Positions 44,282 through 52,527 of a stretch of DNA of 64,000 bases are shown piece after piece; the stretch's first letter is position 1; every line of letters starts with the position of its first letter. The notes under the pieces are model-generated. The model was not told the DNA's origin, made no database searches, and was given only the letters and a program-made list of their open reading frames with translations. The translations under genes were made by a program, and so were the position numbers. Source of the DNA: JBLUOA01 sp048060095. GTDB taxonomy: Bacteria; Pseudomonadota; Alphaproteobacteria; Rhodobacterales; Rhodobacteraceae. Location of the stretch: assembly GCF_048060095.1 (NCBI RefSeq), contig NZ_JBLUOA010000003.1, forward strand, positions 186,001 through 250,000, given 5' to 3'.

Positions 44282-45157
44282 TTAGTGCTTGTCGTAATAA
44301 AGGCCGACGACATGCTCTGCCTCTGCAAAGAACAACCAGCGTGACACGACAGCCCCTGCCAGATGGCTAAGCACGGCGAGGGCGGCGAAGGCATGGTTTG
44401 CCCCCATGCCAAGCAGCAGAAAAATCGGCAGGATAATCAGCAGCAGGAACGAGATCATGCGAAGCTTTAACGCATGTTTCCGGCCAATCACGAATGCCAT
44501 TTCCTTCAGCAGATAATTTGACCCACTATGCGGTGATTCAAGCAACCGAACCGCTCCTCGGCTGCCGAGACCCGTGGCGGTTTCGATGGTGTGGCCGTGG
44601 GCTTCAAACTGCTTATCACCCTGAAACCAATAAGCGATTTGGATCAGGCCCGACGCGACAAGCAGCCAAATCGCGAGCGATACCTGCCCCGACAGAAGCG
44701 CCCCGGCGGTTAGCGCGAAGGCGAGGAAATAGACGCTAGTCAGCGGATGGTTCCAGCGCGGCACGGTCTTGAGCTGCCCGTAGATCATCGAGGTCGCGTA
44801 GACCGCTGCGACGGATAGCGCAGCGCCGATCCAGCCGAGCGGGGCGATCCGCGTGTCGAAAAAGATCACAGCAAGCGCGTGGAGACCCATCACCACAAGC
44901 GCCAAAACGGCGAGCCACCCTTCACGGGACAGCCAACTGCTGCGCCATTGGGTAAACGCCTTCAGCGCGCGTTGCGGGTTGCCGAGGTGGAAGGTTGAGG
45001 CAACCAGCCCGCCAACCGCCATCGCATAGGCGATCAGGTAGAACACAAAGGCGACCCAGCCGCTGACGTCGGGCGCTCCGAAGCCAAGAAAGGCCAGCAG
45101 GCCAAAGCCTGCGCCTGAAAAAACGGTGAAGAAAATAACGGACGGTGCGGGGTGCAT
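44282..45157 (-). CDS. soeC: SoeC/DmsC-type membrane anchor of sulfite-oxidising enzyme
   Basis: A 291-residue integral membrane protein with about eight hydrophobic segments, matching the DmsC family of anchor subunits. It starts MHPAPSVIFFTVFSGAGFGL and has LVASTFHLGNPQRALKAFTQ in the first half. It would pass electrons between the quinone pool and SoeB. The dmsC name is a family label; the taurine context and the missing Tat signal on SoeA favour SoeABC. The soeB stop overlaps its start by one base (TGATG), so they are translationally coupled. Confidence 0.85.
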   Translation of the reverse strand: MHPAPSVIFFTVFSGAGFGLLAFLGFGAPDVSGWVAFVFYLIAYAMAVGGLVASTFHLGNPQRALKAFTQWRSSWLSREGWLAVLALVVMGLHALAVIFFDTRIAPLGWIGAALSVAAVYATSMIYGQLKTVPRWNHPLTSVYFLAFALTAGALLSGQVSLAIWLLVASGLIQIAYWFQGDKQFEAHGHTIETATGLGSRGAVRLLESPHSGSNYLLKEMAFVIGRKHALKLRMISFLLLIILPIFLLLGMGANHAFAALAVLSHLAGAVVSRWLFFAEAEHVVGLYYDKH

Positions 45158-45903
45158 CAGAGCTTCTCCAGCGCTTTGTCGAGCCATCCGAGGAAGCCCT
45201 TGGGTTCTTCGGTCACGGGAGTCAGGAGGGGCGCGAGGATGTCGACCTCTTCCCACGTATCCTTGGGGCGCGGGGGCAGGTATTTATTGACCGGCTTGGT
45301 GCCTTGCTCCGGCATCAAATCCATCCCGCCGCGATCCGCGACAAGTTGCGATACATCGCTGTCGGGGTCGCCCAGATCACCAAAATGACGCGCCCCAGCG
45401 GGGCATGTTCTGACGCAGGCGGGAACGCGGTCTTCTTCGGGAAGGTTGTCGTTATAGATGCGATCAACGCAGAGCGTGCATTTCTTCATCACCCCTTCCA
45501 GCGCATCCATTTCGCGGGCGCCGTAAGGGCAAGCCCACGCGCAGAGACCGCAGCCGATGCAATCCTGTTCGTTGACCAGCACGATCCCGTCTTCTACCCG
45601 CTTGTAGCTGGCGCCGGTGGGGCAGACGGTGACGCAGGGGGCGTCCTCGCAATGAAGGCAGGATTTCGGGAAATGGACGGTCTGCACAAGCCCCTGATCT
45701 GGCTGGACTTCGTAGGAGTGGATGCGGTTCAGGAACGTGCCCACAGGCTCCGCCCCATAAGCATCCACATCGCTGAGCGGCGCACCGTAGTTCTCCGTAT
45801 TCCAGCCTTTGCAGGACACGACGCAGGCGTGACAGCCGACGCAGGTATCAAGGTCAATGACGAGGCCGAGCTTGCGGTCGGTATGGGTTGGAAGGTCGGT
45901 CAT
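45157..45903 (-). CDS. soeB: SoeB/DmsB-type iron-sulfur subunit
   Basis: A 248-residue ferredoxin-like subunit with sixteen-cysteine architecture: CVGCHACVVSC, CLHCEDAPCVTVC, CIGCGLCAWACPYG, and CTLCVDRI with CVRTCPAG. These would hold four [4Fe-4S] clusters that wire the molybdopterin subunit to the membrane anchor. The start at 45903 (MTDLPTHTDRKLGLVIDLD) has GGAGG eight bases upstream. The 85-base gap to the LysE-family gene upstream contains a copy of the dispersed 3'-end motif and a GC hairpin. Confidence 0.92.
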   Translation of the reverse strand: MTDLPTHTDRKLGLVIDLDTCVGCHACVVSCKGWNTENYGAPLSDVDAYGAEPVGTFLNRIHSYEVQPDQGLVQTVHFPKSCLHCEDAPCVTVCPTGASYKRVEDGIVLVNEQDCIGCGLCAWACPYGAREMDALEGVMKKCTLCVDRIYNDNLPEEDRVPACVRTCPAGARHFGDLGDPDSDVSQLVADRGGMDLMPEQGTKPVNKYLPPRPKDTWEEVDILAPLLTPVTEEPKGFLGWLDKALEKL

Positions 45904-45939
45904 GTCGCGGCCTCCGGAGCGTGTGACGGGTGGGCGGAC

Positions 45940-45983
45940 CGGGGCGTTGCCCCGGACCCCAGAGTATTTTTGGCAAGATGAAG
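45940..45983 (-). repeat. Dispersed 3'-end motif, copy 4, with GC hairpin
   Basis: Minus-strand reading starts CCTTCATCTTGCCAAAAATA and continues CTCTGG. It begins 5 bases after the stop codon of the LysE-family gene. A hairpin CGGGGC / GCCCCG follows directly. This copy lies between two genes of one operon. Confidence 0.55.
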
Positions 45984-45988
45984 GTCGA

Positions 45989-46615
45989 TCATTTAGCGGC
46001 CTCCGGTTCGCCGCGCAGGCCAATGGCGATAGCGGCGAGGATCAGTGCCGCGCCGGACGTGATGCTGAGCCATTTTTCGAATTTCGACCCGAGCGCTGCG
46101 ACAAGTCGGGTCGCGCAGGCGCCCATTGCGATCAGGATGGCACCGTCGATCACCAGATAAGTCGCGCCAAGGATTGCGACCTGCGGGGCAACCGGGGCAT
46201 CAAGGCTGATGAATTGCGGGAAGAGGGCCGCGAAGAACACGACCGCGTAGGGATTCGCCGCAGAGGTCATGAAGCCGCTGCGGAAGAGAACTCCGCGCGA
46301 AGGCGCTGGCCGTGCCTTGCGAGGGCGCGTCGCGTCGCGGATCATGCGGACGCCCATCCAGATAAGGTAGGCGACGCCGAGATACTTCAGAACGGTGAAG
46401 GCGGTGGCCGACAGCGCGATAAGGCTGGCAAGGCCAAAGCCCGCGATGATGATCTGGATCGCATTGGCCGAAAGATCACCCGCCATGATCGGCATCGCGC
46501 CTTTCAGCCCGTGCTGAAGTGACCCGCCGACGAACAAAAGCTGGCTGGGGCCGGGCGGGTGCGCGAAGAATAAGAGCACCGTGCCGAGGTAGAGTATGTA
46601 GGTTTCGACAATCAT
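45989..46615 (-). CDS. LysE/RhtB-family exporter within the soe operon
   Basis: A 208-residue membrane protein with about six hydrophobic segments. The LysE-family opening AHPPGPSQLLFVGGSLQHG and GVAYLIWMGVRMIRD are visible. Family members export amino acids. Its ATG overlaps the soeA stop (ATGA), so it is translationally coupled to soeA, and soeB follows 85 bases later. In this place it could export alanine made by Tpa, or sulfite or sulfate; the first fits the family better. Neither is shown by sequence. The start at 46615 has AGGGAA upstream; a longer frame crosses the end of soeA. Confidence 0.85.
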   Translation of the reverse strand: MIVETYILYLGTVLLFFAHPPGPSQLLFVGGSLQHGLKGAMPIMAGDLSANAIQIIIAGFGLASLIALSATAFTVLKYLGVAYLIWMGVRMIRDATRPRKARPAPSRGVLFRSGFMTSAANPYAVVFFAALFPQFISLDAPVAPQVAILGATYLVIDGAILIAMGACATRLVAALGSKFEKWLSITSGAALILAAIAIGLRGEPEAAK

Positions 46616-49419
46616 TTCCCTACCTTCCATGCGAGGTTTTTCGGCCCCTTGCCGACCGGCGACTTGATCGGCGGGAAGGCGGGCAGCGGTTCGGCGGGGG
46701 CGGGCACTTTGCGCAGCTTGACCCGCAGGTCGAACCACGCCGCCTGTCCGGTGATCGGGTCGGAGTTTGACCAGCGTAGGCCGTCGCCCCGCGGCGGTAG
46801 CAGTTCGTGGATCAGGTGGTTCAGGAGGAAGCCCTTGGTCGCCTCCGGCGCGTCCTCATCCAGCGCCCACGCGCCTTTGCGTTTGCCGATGGCGTTCCAC
46901 GTCCAGATGGTGTTTTCGTTCAGGGCGGCCATATGGGCAACCGGGACGGTGATGGTTCCGTGGGGGGATGTCACTTCAGCCCAGTCGCCGTCGGAAAAGT
47001 CGTTCGCCTCCCATAACTTTGTCGGGATGTAGAGCGGGTTGCGCCCGTGGATCTGGCGCAGCCACGCGTTTTGCGTGCCCCATGAATGATACATCGCCAT
47101 CGGGCGCTGGGTCAGGGCGTGGATCGGATATTCCTCGGGGTCGGTATGGCCGTCTTCGAGTGGCGGATACCAGATCGGCAACGGGTCCATCGTCGCCTTG
47201 ATCTGGTCGCGCAGGTGATCGGGTGGCTGGCGATCCCCGTGGCCCTCGGCGGCGCGTTGGAACTTGCGCATCGGTTCGACATAAAGCTGAAAGATATAGG
47301 GTTGTGGCGCATCGAACAGGCCCATGCCGACCGCCCAATCCTGATATTTCATGTTCCACGGTTTGTAGTAATCCGCGCCCTCGGGGATGTGGCTGACGAA
47401 AAAGCCGCCGTTTTCGATGTAGCGGTCAAGCTGATCCGGGTTCGCATCGCCACGACCGACCTGATCGCCGTCGCCGCGGAACCCGGCGAGCGGGCCGATG
47501 CCCGGCTTGCGCTGGTGGTTCACGATGTAATCGGCGTAGTCCTGATACTTCGCGCTGCCGTCGTCATTAGTGAAGCCGGGCAGCTTCATCTTGTTGGCAA
47601 GCTGAATCAGCGCTGTCTGGAAACCGCGCACGTCGCGGTCAGGCTCAATCACCGGCCAGCGGATCGCGTCGGCGGCGGCGTCAGCCTCGCAAATCGGGCG
47701 GTCGAGCAGACTTATGCAATCGTGGCGTTCAAGGTAGGTCGTGTCGGGCAGGATCAGATCGGCATAGGCGACCATTTCGGAACTGTAGGCATCGGAATAG
47801 ATGATCCGGGGAATGACGTATTCGCCGCTTTCGTCCTTATCGGTCAGCATGTCGATGACGCCGCGCGTGTTCATGGATGAATTCCACGACATGTTCGCCA
47901 TGTACATGAAAAGCGTGTCGATCTTATAGGGATCGCCGGCATGGGCGTTCGATATGACCATGTGCATCAGGCCATGCGCGCTCATCGGGTTTTCCCAAGT
48001 GAAGGCCTTGTCGATGCGGGCGGGGGTGCCGTCATCCTTCAGGGTCAGGTGTTCGGGACCGCGCGGAAAGCCGAGGTGCGGGCCGTTCAGCGGACTGCCG
48101 GGCTGGGTGTAGGAATGGGGCGTCGGGTGGGCTTCGATCGGCTTGGGATAGGGTGGTTTGAAGCGGAAGCCACCGGGCGTTTCGACCGAGCCGAGGATGA
48201 TCTGAAGCACATGCAGCGCGCGGCAGGTCTGGAAGCCGTTCGAATGGGCCGAGATACCGCGCATCGAATGGAACGACACCGGGCGGCCAACCATCGTCTT
48301 GTGGGTTTCGCCGCGAAAGTCCGTCCACTCCTGCTTGATCTCGATCGCTTCTTCAAAGGCGACGCGGGCGAGTTCGGCGGCGATCTTGCGGATACGTCCG
48401 GCGGGGATGCCGCAGCGCTCCGCAACAGCTTCGGGCGCGTAGTCGTCGGATAGGTAGCGGTCCGCCATCAGATGGAAGACCGGGCGGTGCGTGACGCCTG
48501 CGTGGCGGTGCGTGCCAGAAAGGTCGGGACGGACGCCTTTCTGGTCGAACGGTGCGGGTTTGCCGGTGTTGCGGTCGATGACAAGCGGCTTGTCGTCATC
48601 GTCGCGCAAGAACAGGCCAGTTTCCGCATCAACCAGAACCGGTGCGTTGGTGTAGCGGGCGAGGTAGTTGAGGTCGACCTTGCCAGCTTTCATCAGCTCA
48701 TGAATCAGGGACAGGATGAACAACCCATCGGTGCCGGGCGTGATGCCGACCCATTCGTCGGCAATCGCGTTGTAGCCGGAGCGGATCGGATTAACTCCGA
48801 TTACCTTCGCGCCGCGCGCCTTGATCTTGCCAAGGCCCATCTTGATCGGGTTAGAATCGTGATCCTCGGCCACGCCGAAAATCATGAACAACTTGGTGTT
48901 GTCCCAGTCTGGTTGGCCAAATTCCCAGAACGCACCGCCCATCGTGTAGATCCCGGCGGCGGCCATGTTGACCGAGCAGAACCCGCCATGCGCCGCATAG
49001 TTCGGCGTGCCGAAGTTCTGCGCCCAGAAGCTGGTGAAACTTTGCGACTGATCGCGGCCCGTGAAAAACGCGAGCTTTTCGGGATTGTCCTTGCGGATCG
49101 GCTCCAACCAACTTGCGGCGAGGGTAAGGGCTTCGTCCCAGCTGATCTCCTCAAACTCACCGGACCCGCGGGGGCCGACGCGTTTCAGCGGTGCGCGCAG
49201 TCGGGAGGGCGCGTTGACCTGCATGATCCCGGCAGAACCTTTGGCACACAGCACGCCCTTGTTCACCGGATGATCGCGGTTGCCTTCGATATAGGCGACC
49301 TTGCCGTCTTTCATATGGACGTTGATCCCGCAGCGACAGGCGCACATATAGCAGGTGGTTTTGCGGATTTCGTCCGACACATGCGGAGAGGTGTCCAAGG
49401 CGGGTTGGGTGTGGGTCAT
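46612..49419 (-). CDS. soeA: SoeA-type molybdopterin sulfite-oxidising subunit
   Basis: A 935-residue molybdopterin oxidoreductase of the DMSO reductase family. A [4Fe-4S] site lies at the N-terminus (CYMCACRCG, then LCAKG). The molybdopterin domains follow, with a C-terminal dinucleotide-binding domain near residue 800. There is no twin-arginine signal: the protein begins MTHTQPALDTSPHVSDEIRK, so it should stay in the cytoplasm, as SoeA does and DmsA does not. It would oxidise sulfite from Xsc to sulfate. The start at 49419 has GAGGAACAGGC upstream. It lies 102 bases after pta on the same strand. Confidence 0.85.
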   Translation of the reverse strand: MTHTQPALDTSPHVSDEIRKTTCYMCACRCGINVHMKDGKVAYIEGNRDHPVNKGVLCAKGSAGIMQVNAPSRLRAPLKRVGPRGSGEFEEISWDEALTLAASWLEPIRKDNPEKLAFFTGRDQSQSFTSFWAQNFGTPNYAAHGGFCSVNMAAAGIYTMGGAFWEFGQPDWDNTKLFMIFGVAEDHDSNPIKMGLGKIKARGAKVIGVNPIRSGYNAIADEWVGITPGTDGLFILSLIHELMKAGKVDLNYLARYTNAPVLVDAETGLFLRDDDDKPLVIDRNTGKPAPFDQKGVRPDLSGTHRHAGVTHRPVFHLMADRYLSDDYAPEAVAERCGIPAGRIRKIAAELARVAFEEAIEIKQEWTDFRGETHKTMVGRPVSFHSMRGISAHSNGFQTCRALHVLQIILGSVETPGGFRFKPPYPKPIEAHPTPHSYTQPGSPLNGPHLGFPRGPEHLTLKDDGTPARIDKAFTWENPMSAHGLMHMVISNAHAGDPYKIDTLFMYMANMSWNSSMNTRGVIDMLTDKDESGEYVIPRIIYSDAYSSEMVAYADLILPDTTYLERHDCISLLDRPICEADAAADAIRWPVIEPDRDVRGFQTALIQLANKMKLPGFTNDDGSAKYQDYADYIVNHQRKPGIGPLAGFRGDGDQVGRGDANPDQLDRYIENGGFFVSHIPEGADYYKPWNMKYQDWAVGMGLFDAPQPYIFQLYVEPMRKFQRAAEGHGDRQPPDHLRDQIKATMDPLPIWYPPLEDGHTDPEEYPIHALTQRPMAMYHSWGTQNAWLRQIHGRNPLYIPTKLWEANDFSDGDWAEVTSPHGTITVPVAHMAALNENTIWTWNAIGKRKGAWALDEDAPEATKGFLLNHLIHELLPPRGDGLRWSNSDPITGQAAWFDLRVKLRKVPAPAEPLPAFPPIKSPVGKGPKNLAWKVGK

Positions 49420-49521
49420 GCCTGTTCCTCTTTCCATCGGGTCGTTGGGTCATCTATCCAGATATTGCCGCCAGAAGCGACCGGGAATCTGCTTATCGGC
49501 CCCATTTCAATACGTTTGTTC

Positions 49522-50526
49522 CTATCCGCTGTGCTGCGCCTGAACGGCGGTCACGGCGATCATGTGAAGCACGTCCTGTGCGGTGCACCCGCGCGACAGG
49601 TCGTTGGCGGGTTTGGCAAGACCTTGCAGCACCGGGCCGATGGCGGTTGCGCTGCCGATGCGCTGGGCAATCTTGTAGCCGATATTCCCGGCGTCGAGGT
49701 TCGGGAAAACAAAGACGTTGGCGTCGCCTTCAAGCGGCGACGTTGGTGCTTTCGACGCGGCGACGGCAGGGACGAAGGCAGCGTCGAACTGAAGCTCTCC
49801 GTCGATCAGAAGGTCCGGCGCGGCGGCGCGGGCGAGGGCGGTTGCCTCGGTCACTTTGGTCACGGCCGGGTGCGCGGCGCTGCCAGCGGTCGAAAAAGAC
49901 AACATCGCAACGCGGGGCGTTTCGCCGGTCAGCGCGGCATAGGACGCGGCAGAGGCGCGGGCGATATCCGCAAGCTGCTGCGCGTCGGGGTCCACCACAA
50001 GGCCGCAATCCGCAAAGATATGCGCGCCCTTATTGGTATGGTGCGGTTCACAGAACAGCATCAGGAAAAAGCTGGAAACAAGCGCCGCGTCGGGCGCTTT
50101 GCCGATCACCTGCAACGCTGCGCGCACGGTGTCAGAGGTCGTCGCGACCGCGCCGCCAACGGTGCCGTCCGCATGGCCTTCGCGGACCAGCATCGCGGCG
50201 TAGACAAGCGGTTGTAGCACGAATTTTCGTGCCACTTCGGGTGTGACGCCCTTGTGCTTGCGCAACGCGTGGAATGCGTTGGTGAACTCATCAATCAGTA
50301 CTGAGTCGTTAGGGTCGTGAACCTCGATTCCATCGCCTACGCTCGCGTTCTGCCGAGCAAGTTCTGCCGTAACAGCGGCCCGGTCGCCGACGAGGATGAT
50401 CCGGGCCACACCTTCGGCACGGGCGCTAAGCGCCCCTTCGACGATACGGGGATCTTCCCCTTCGCTAAGTGCGATGGTTTTCGACGACTCTGCCGCCGAC
50501 CCCAGTATCTGCCGAAGGGGTTTCAT
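49522..50526 (-). CDS. pta: Phosphate acetyltransferase
   Basis: A 334-residue Pta of the short type with only the PTA_PTB catalytic domain. Conserved parts are LSEGEDPRIVEGALSA, the VREGHADGTVGGAVATTSDT block and the ending GCTAQDVLHMIAVTAVQA. It moves the acetyl group of acetyl phosphate, the product of Xsc, to coenzyme A. It starts 18 bases after the xsc stop and is followed by soeA. Pta next to xsc is typical of taurine and sulfonate degraders. I see no separate acetate kinase gene. Confidence 0.94.
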   Translation of the reverse strand: MKPLRQILGSAAESSKTIALSEGEDPRIVEGALSARAEGVARIILVGDRAAVTAELARQNASVGDGIEVHDPNDSVLIDEFTNAFHALRKHKGVTPEVARKFVLQPLVYAAMLVREGHADGTVGGAVATTSDTVRAALQVIGKAPDAALVSSFFLMLFCEPHHTNKGAHIFADCGLVVDPDAQQLADIARASAASYAALTGETPRVAMLSFSTAGSAAHPAVTKVTEATALARAAAPDLLIDGELQFDAAFVPAVAASKAPTSPLEGDANVFVFPNLDAGNIGYKIAQRIGSATAIGPVLQGLAKPANDLSRGCTAQDVLHMIAVTAVQAQHSG

Positions 50527-50544
50527 GCCCTGCCTTGCGTGTTC

Positions 50545-52323
50545 TTATGCGCCAGCTTGCGGGCGCATATCGTCTTTGCTGATCCCAGCCACCGCAACCG
50601 GCGCTTTCATCGCGTCGCGACGGAAGGGCTCACCTAGTTCCTGGTTGATGAGCGCTTCGATAAAGGTGGTTTTGCCTTCCTTCATCTGTGCCTTGATCGC
50701 CGTATCCAACGCGTCGGTCAGTTCATCCATCGTCTTGGCCTGAACGCCGATCAGCCCGCACGCATTGGCGATTCCGGCGTAGGAAACATCTTCGTCAAGC
50801 TCTGTTCCGACGAAATTGTCGCTATACCAAAGCGTGGTGTTGCGCTTTTCAGCACCCCATTGGTAGTTGCGGAACACAACCATCGTGATCCCCGGCCAGT
50901 CGCCGCGGCCAACTGCCGTCATCTCGTTCATTGAGATGCCGAACGCGCCGTCACCGGCAAAGCCGACAACCGGAACGTCAGGGCAGGCGATTTTCGCGCC
51001 GGTGATCGCCGGGAAGCCATAGCCGCACGGGCCGAACAGGCCGGGTGCCAGATATTTGCGGCCCTGTTCAAAGGACGGGTAGGCGTTGCCGATGGCGCAG
51101 TTGTTACCGATATCGGATGAAATGATTGCGTCTTTCGGCAGCGCGGATTGGATCGCACGCCACGCTTTGCGCGGAGACAGCCAATCCGGCTTTGCCTTGC
51201 GGGCGCGTTCGTTCCAAGTGGTGCCGGGATCGTCATCCTCGTGATCCATCGAGGTCAACTCCTGCGCCCAAGCGGATTTCGTCTTAGCGATCATTTCCTT
51301 GCGGTCTTTGCGGCCCGCGTCGCCTGCGGAATCCGACAGTTTGGCGAGGATCGAATTCGCAACTTTCTTTGCGTCACCGATGATACCGACAGAGACTTTC
51401 TTGGTCAGGCCGATCCGGTCTGGGTTGATGTCGACCTGAATGATCTTCGCATCCTTGGGCCAGTAATCGATGCCGTAGCCCGGCAGGGTCGAAAACGGGT
51501 TAAGGCGTGTGCCGAGCGCCAGAACAACATCGGCTTTTGAGATCAGCTCCATCCCCGCTTTTGAGCCGTTATAGCCAAGCGGACCAGCAAACAGCGGGTG
51601 CGAACCGGGGAAGGCGTCATTGTGCTGATAGCCACAGCAGACCGGCGCGTCGAGCCGTTCGGCCAGCGCCATGGAATCCTTGATCGCGCCACCGATGACA
51701 ACACCGGCGCCGTTCAGGATGACTGGGAACTTGGCGTTGGAGAGCAGGTCGGCGGCTTTTGCGATCGCCTCTTCTCCGCCGCTCGGGCGTTCGAATTCGA
51801 CGATGGCGGGCAGTTCGATGTCGACCACTTGGGTCCAATAATCACGCGGCACGTTAATCTGCGCAGGGGCAGAGGCGCGTTTGGCTTTCAGGATCACGCG
51901 ATTCAGCACCTCGGCGATGCGGGTCGGGTCGCGGACTTCTTCCTGATAAGCGACCATATCCTTGAACGTGTTCATCTGCTCAACTTCCTGGAAACCGCCT
52001 TGACCCATCGTCTTGTTCGCGGCTTGCGGTGTGACCAGCAGTAGCGGCGTGTGGTTCCAGTAGGCGGTTTTTACAGGGGTGACAAAGTTGGTGATTCCGG
52101 GGCCGTTTTGCGCGATCATCATCGACATTTTGCCAGAAGCGCGGGTAAACCCATCGGCCATCATGCCGGCATTCACTTCGTGGGCGCAGTCCCAGAACGT
52201 GATGCCCGCCTTCGGAAACAGGTCAGAGATCGGCATCATGGCAGAGCCGATGATCCCGAATCCATGTTCGATTCCGTGCATTTGCAGGGTTTTGACGAAA
52301 GCTTCTTCGGTGGTCATTTTCAT
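50545..52323 (-). CDS. xsc: Sulfoacetaldehyde acetyltransferase
   Basis: A 592-residue thiamin diphosphate enzyme of the acetolactate-synthase fold. It opens MKMTTEEAFVKTLQMHGIEH, the Xsc opening, with the ThDP glutamate region EVNAGMMADGFTRASGK. The C-terminal metal/ThDP motif is GDGAFGISMNEM followed by NYQWG. It converts sulfoacetaldehyde and phosphate to acetyl phosphate and sulfite in the cytoplasm. Neighbours pta, tauR and tpa make the sulfonate role secure, as opposed to acetolactate synthase. The 204-base gap upstream holds TauR-like repeats. Confidence 0.95.
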   Translation of the reverse strand: MKMTTEEAFVKTLQMHGIEHGFGIIGSAMMPISDLFPKAGITFWDCAHEVNAGMMADGFTRASGKMSMMIAQNGPGITNFVTPVKTAYWNHTPLLLVTPQAANKTMGQGGFQEVEQMNTFKDMVAYQEEVRDPTRIAEVLNRVILKAKRASAPAQINVPRDYWTQVVDIELPAIVEFERPSGGEEAIAKAADLLSNAKFPVILNGAGVVIGGAIKDSMALAERLDAPVCCGYQHNDAFPGSHPLFAGPLGYNGSKAGMELISKADVVLALGTRLNPFSTLPGYGIDYWPKDAKIIQVDINPDRIGLTKKVSVGIIGDAKKVANSILAKLSDSAGDAGRKDRKEMIAKTKSAWAQELTSMDHEDDDPGTTWNERARKAKPDWLSPRKAWRAIQSALPKDAIISSDIGNNCAIGNAYPSFEQGRKYLAPGLFGPCGYGFPAITGAKIACPDVPVVGFAGDGAFGISMNEMTAVGRGDWPGITMVVFRNYQWGAEKRNTTLWYSDNFVGTELDEDVSYAGIANACGLIGVQAKTMDELTDALDTAIKAQMKEGKTTFIEALINQELGEPFRRDAMKAPVAVAGISKDDMRPQAGA

Positions 52324-52406
52324 GTGGGCGGTCCTCGAACTAGATGCGCAGTGGCAGCGGTGAGCGATGTTATCGCGCGGAAATTAGCGGCAGAGCCTCG
52401 CTTGGC

Positions 52407-52441
52407 CTAGGGCCAGATGAAGGCACTGGATATATCCAGTG
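52407..52441. promoter_or_regulatory. Candidate TauR operator upstream of xsc
   Basis: On the minus strand two CTGG-type units occur: CTGGATATAT (52430-52439) and CTGGCCCTAG (52407-52416), with starts 23 bases apart. The first sits inside an 18-base palindrome (CACTGGATATATCCAGTG, 52424-52441). The second differs by one base from the two units before tpa. Confidence 0.55.
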
Positions 52442-52527
52442 AATTTCAAAATGAGACTAATAATCTCGTTTTTGATACATGAGATGACCGCAAAAAGATA
52501 GCGGGAAGTGCACCGCGGGAAGGGGCG

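Noticed and set aside
44282..49419. Assignment of the soe genes as a DMSO reductase (DmsABC)
   Set aside because: The large subunit has no twin-arginine signal and the operon is next to xsc and pta, so sulfite oxidation is more likely. The family label alone cannot exclude it.
48472..50217. A 581-codon plus-strand frame opposite soeA and pta
   Set aside because: It is antisense to two solid genes. Composition is typical of a mirror frame.
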